Shown here: piece by piece, positions 61,735-64,000 of the stretch
Layout: each line of letters opens with the position of its first letter
Numbering within the stretch: position 1 is the first letter of the stretch
Source: Microbacterium esteraromaticum
GTDB taxonomy: Bacteria; Actinomycetota; Actinomycetes; Actinomycetales; Microbacteriaceae
Assembly (NCBI RefSeq): GCF_014084045.1
Contig: NZ_CP043732.1
Location: 806,001 to 870,000, forward strand
DNA length: 64,000 nt
Direction: 5' to 3'
The notes under the pieces: generated by a model
The model's database searches: none
What the model was told of the DNA's origin: nothing
The model's input: only the letters and a program-made list of their open reading frames with translations
Translations under genes and position numbers: made by a program

Positions 61735-63165
61735 ATGACAGAACCCCAGCTGGGCACCGAGCACGGTCGCCCATCGTCACCTGAAGGAGCGAAACGGTCG
61801 GCGCGCACCTCGATCGCCGTGGGCTTCGGCACCGCGATCGAGTGGTACGACTACCTGCTGTACGCGTACACGGCCGGCATCATCATCGCCCCGCTGTTCT
61901 TCCCCAGCTCGACGGGAGCCGTGGGTCTGCTGGCATCGTTCGCCACGTTCGCCGTCGGGTTCATCGCCCGTCCCATCGGCGGACTGGTGCTCGGTGCGCT
62001 GAGCGACCGCTGGGGCAGGCGCCCCGTGCTGATGTTCTCGATCGTGCTCATCGGAGCGGCGACGACGGCCATCGGCCTGCTGCCGCCGTACTCGGCGATC
62101 GGCGTATGGGCACCCGTGCTTCTCGTGCTGCTGCGGATCATCCAGGGCTTCGGCGCGGGCGCCGAGCTCGCGGGGGCCATCACGCTCGCCAACGAGAGCG
62201 CGGGTCGGCGGCGCAAGGGATTCCGTTCCGCCATGGCCATGGCCGGCGGCGGCGTCGGCGGACTGGTGGCCCTGACGATCGTGACGAGCATGAGCACCGC
62301 CCTCTCCGAGGACGCCTTCATGGACTGGGGCTGGCGCGTGCCCTTCCTCTTCAGTGCGGTGCTCACGATCGTCGGCATCCTGCTTCGGCGCTCCCTCGAG
62401 GAGTCGCCCGAGTTCACGGCTGTCGAGCAGGCTCGTCGCGAGGGCGTCGTCCGCGAAGCGCGGATCAATCCGCTGATCGCGTTCGGCCGAGCCGTCAAAG
62501 CCAACCCGCGCAACTGGATCGCCGCGTTCCTGATCCCGACCGGACTCAACGTCACCGGATACGGGGTCACGGCCTTCGGCATCAGCTACCTGGTCGGAAC
62601 CGTCGGGATGTCGACGAACGACGGGCTCGTCGTCAACCTCGTCGTCTCGGCGATCATGGTGGTCGGCATCCTGCTGTTCGGCTGGCTGTGCGACAAGATC
62701 GGCGCGCAGCGCGTGATGATCGTCAGCGTCATCGGCGGCGTGGTGCTCGCCGTGCCGTACTACTGGCTCCTCGACACGGGCGACCTGCTGACAGCCACTC
62801 TCGCGAGCTGCCTCATGATCGCTCTCGGGTGGGCGGCGGCTGGAGCAGCCCACTCCATCCTGATGCCCGTGTACTTCCCGGCGGAGATCCGTTCCACGGG
62901 TCTGTTCTCCGCGCGCGAGCTGCAGGGTGCGCTCGTCGCGGGACCCGCGCCGTTCATCGCCACCGCCCTCATGGCGGCGATGGGCGGAGCCCCCTGGGGA
63001 GCAGCCGGCATGCTCATCGCCGCTCACCTGATCACCCTCGTGGGCCTTCTGATCGCACGACCCCAGGTGGGACGCGCGGAGTACGAGCAGACCCCGGCGT
63101 TCGCCGGCATCCGCCTGGCGGAGACCCCGGTGACGACCGCCGACACACCCCGAAAGGACTATTGA
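61735..63165 (+). CDS. MFS transporter, metabolite:H+ symporter family
   Basis: A 476-residue membrane protein with twelve helices of the MHS branch of the major facilitator superfamily (organic acids, sugar acids, osmolytes). IAVGFGTAIEWYDYLLYAYTAG and RPIGGLVLGALSDRWGRRPVLMFS are the branch signatures, with RIIQGFGAGAELAGAITL in helix 4. GGAAGAGGAG precedes the ATG. The dehydrogenase start follows 1 nt after its stop, so these two are coupled. It probably takes up the hydroxy acid used by the neighbours. Confidence 0.94.
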   Translation: MTEPQLGTEHGRPSSPEGAKRSARTSIAVGFGTAIEWYDYLLYAYTAGIIIAPLFFPSSTGAVGLLASFATFAVGFIARPIGGLVLGALSDRWGRRPVLMFSIVLIGAATTAIGLLPPYSAIGVWAPVLLVLLRIIQGFGAGAELAGAITLANESAGRRRKGFRSAMAMAGGGVGGLVALTIVTSMSTALSEDAFMDWGWRVPFLFSAVLTIVGILLRRSLEESPEFTAVEQARREGVVREARINPLIAFGRAVKANPRNWIAAFLIPTGLNVTGYGVTAFGISYLVGTVGMSTNDGLVVNLVVSAIMVVGILLFGWLCDKIGAQRVMIVSVIGGVVLAVPYYWLLDTGDLLTATLASCLMIALGWAAAGAAHSILMPVYFPAEIRSTGLFSARELQGALVAGPAPFIATALMAAMGGAPWGAAGMLIAAHLITLVGLLIARPQVGRAEYEQTPAFAGIRLAETPVTTADTPRKDY

Positions 63166-63166
63166 G

Positions 63167-64000
63167 TTGTCTGACTACGCTCCGCTGCGCCGTCGCTTCC
63201 CCCGGCCCGCCGACATCGTCCCCTTCCTGCGACTGAAATCGCACAGGGGGATGCCCAGGGCGGACCGGCGTGTGGCCGACGCGCACTCGATCGACGATCT
63301 GAGGTCTCTGGCGAAGCGCCGCACGCCGACGGGCCCGTTCCACTACGTCGACGGCGGTGCGGATCAGGAGGTGAGCCTGCGTCGGATCCGCGAGGCGTTC
63401 GACGCCGTCGAGTTCGCGCCGCGAGTGCTGCGAGACGTGCACGAGATCGACACCTCGACCACGATCCTCGGCGCACGGAGCGAGCTGCCCTTCGGCTTCG
63501 GCCCGACCGGCGGCACCCGCATGATGCACGCAGCCGGCGAGATCGCCGTCGCCAGGGTCGCCGAGCGTGCCGGGATCCCGTACGCTCTCTCGACCGTCGG
63601 CACGACCTCGATCGCCGGCCTCGCGTCCGCCGCCGGCGGTGCGCGGCGGTGGTTCCAGATGTATCCCCTCGGCGATCGCGACCGCTCGGTGCGGATGCTC
63701 GACGAAGCGCGCCGGCACGGATACGACACGCTCGTCGTGACGGTGGACGGGCCCGTCGTCGGCAACAAGCTGCGGGATCTGCGCACGGGGATGTCGTACC
63801 CCCCGCAGCTCACTCTGCGCACCTTCCTCGACGCCTCGTACCGCGTGGAGTGGTGGATGAACCTGCTGACGACCGAGCCGTACCGCTTCACCTACGAGGA
63901 GGACGACGCTCCTCGTTCGCAGCTGGCCACCGTGTCGGGCTTCCTCGACAACTCGGTCACGTTCGACGATCTGGCCTGGATCCGCGAGACCTGGGACGGG
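63167..64000 (+). CDS. FMN-dependent alpha-hydroxyacid dehydrogenase (partial at window end)
   Basis: The first 278 codons of a lactate/mandelate-type flavoprotein; it runs off the window. Family blocks include PFHYVDGGADQEVSLRRIREAFDAVEFAPRVLRDV, LPFGFGPTGGTRMMHAAGEIAVARVAERAGIPYALSTVGTTSIA, WFQMYPLGDRDRSVRMLDEARRHGYDTLVVTVDGPVVGNKLRDLRTGM. The active-site His and C-terminal Lys/Arg lie beyond the end. The TTG at 63167 has GAAAGGA upstream and is 1 nt after the MFS stop. It oxidises a 2-hydroxy acid to a 2-oxo acid, possibly the substrate of the HpaI aldolase. Confidence 0.9.
   Translation, partial: MSDYAPLRRRFPRPADIVPFLRLKSHRGMPRADRRVADAHSIDDLRSLAKRRTPTGPFHYVDGGADQEVSLRRIREAFDAVEFAPRVLRDVHEIDTSTTILGARSELPFGFGPTGGTRMMHAAGEIAVARVAERAGIPYALSTVGTTSIAGLASAAGGARRWFQMYPLGDRDRSVRMLDEARRHGYDTLVVTVDGPVVGNKLRDLRTGMSYPPQLTLRTFLDASYRVEWWMNLLTTEPYRFTYEEDDAPRSQLATVSGFLDNSVTFDDLAWIRETWDG

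Noticed and set aside
1..64000. tRNA, rRNA or origin of replication
   Set aside because: No T-arm-like GGTTCRA with matching arms, no rRNA-like conserved blocks, and no DnaA-box cluster were seen by eye.

Overview
The window is very GC-rich chromosomal DNA from an actinobacterium, most likely Microbacteriaceae and probably Microbacterium or a close relative. This rests on GC-ending codons, frequent GTG/TTG starts, many starts preceded by a TAnnnT-like hexamer 6-7 nt upstream (leaderless style), lipoproteins, a coproporphyrin-type heme cluster with hemQ, and a TPP-riboswitch-controlled YkoEDC thiamin-precursor transporter. I saw no rRNA, tRNA, CRISPR array or intact insertion sequence.

Layout. 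(1) 0.1-7.6 kb: a minus-strand carbohydrate locus with an aldolase-like (beta/alpha)8 protein, an unclassified helical-barrel glycosidase-like protein, a lipoprotein sugar-binding protein, two CUT1 permeases and an aldose epimerase. (2) 7.7-16.6 kb: housekeeping and accessory genes, namely aldo/keto reductase, DUF4407 protein, SixA-like phosphatase, lipoprotein, rlmN, TauE/SafE transporter, two SDRs and a DUF488 protein. (3) About 16.76-32.74 kb: a visibly lower-GC block, here called a genomic island, flanked by two pieces of what looks like one decayed aminoglycoside-phosphotransferase (APH) gene. It holds a single minus-strand, translationally coupled operon: GntR regulator, unknown TIM-barrel-like protein, peptide-type ABC importer, enolase-superfamily enzyme, SDR, DHDPS-family enzyme, SGNH esterase, family-8 polysaccharide lyase and a ketoglutarate-semialdehyde-type dehydrogenase. 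Together these suggest cleavage of a uronic-acid polysaccharide, uptake of fragments and oxidation toward 2-oxoglutarate. (4) 33-39 kb: a membrane protein, YkoC/YkoD/YkoE with its TPP riboswitch, and a D-Ala-D-Ala carboxypeptidase. (5) 39-48.9 kb: a heterodimeric ABC exporter, a glycosyltransferase, a 3-hydroxyisobutyryl-CoA hydrolase, and an orphan ABC ATPase with a huge acidic repetitive tail. (6) 48.9-49.4 kb: five tandem ~101-bp repeats. (7) 49.4-59.6 kb: the heme cluster hemL-hemB-hemD-hemC-hemQ, three small envelope-type proteins, hemY-hemE, and divergent hemA. (8) 59.6-64 kb: a rifamycin ADP-ribosyltransferase (arr), then a GntR regulator divergent from an HpaI-type aldolase, an MFS transporter and an FMN alpha-hydroxyacid dehydrogenase cut by the window end.

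A cross-cutting observation affects annotation. Six genes (malF-type permease, PL8 lyase, D-Ala-D-Ala carboxypeptidase, both ABC exporter subunits, hemC) are each broken by exactly one missing base in a C run of the plus strand. Adding one C restores a full-length protein with a sensible start every time. This is most simply a homopolymer base-calling error, so these are annotated as full-length CDSs with the frameshift marked.
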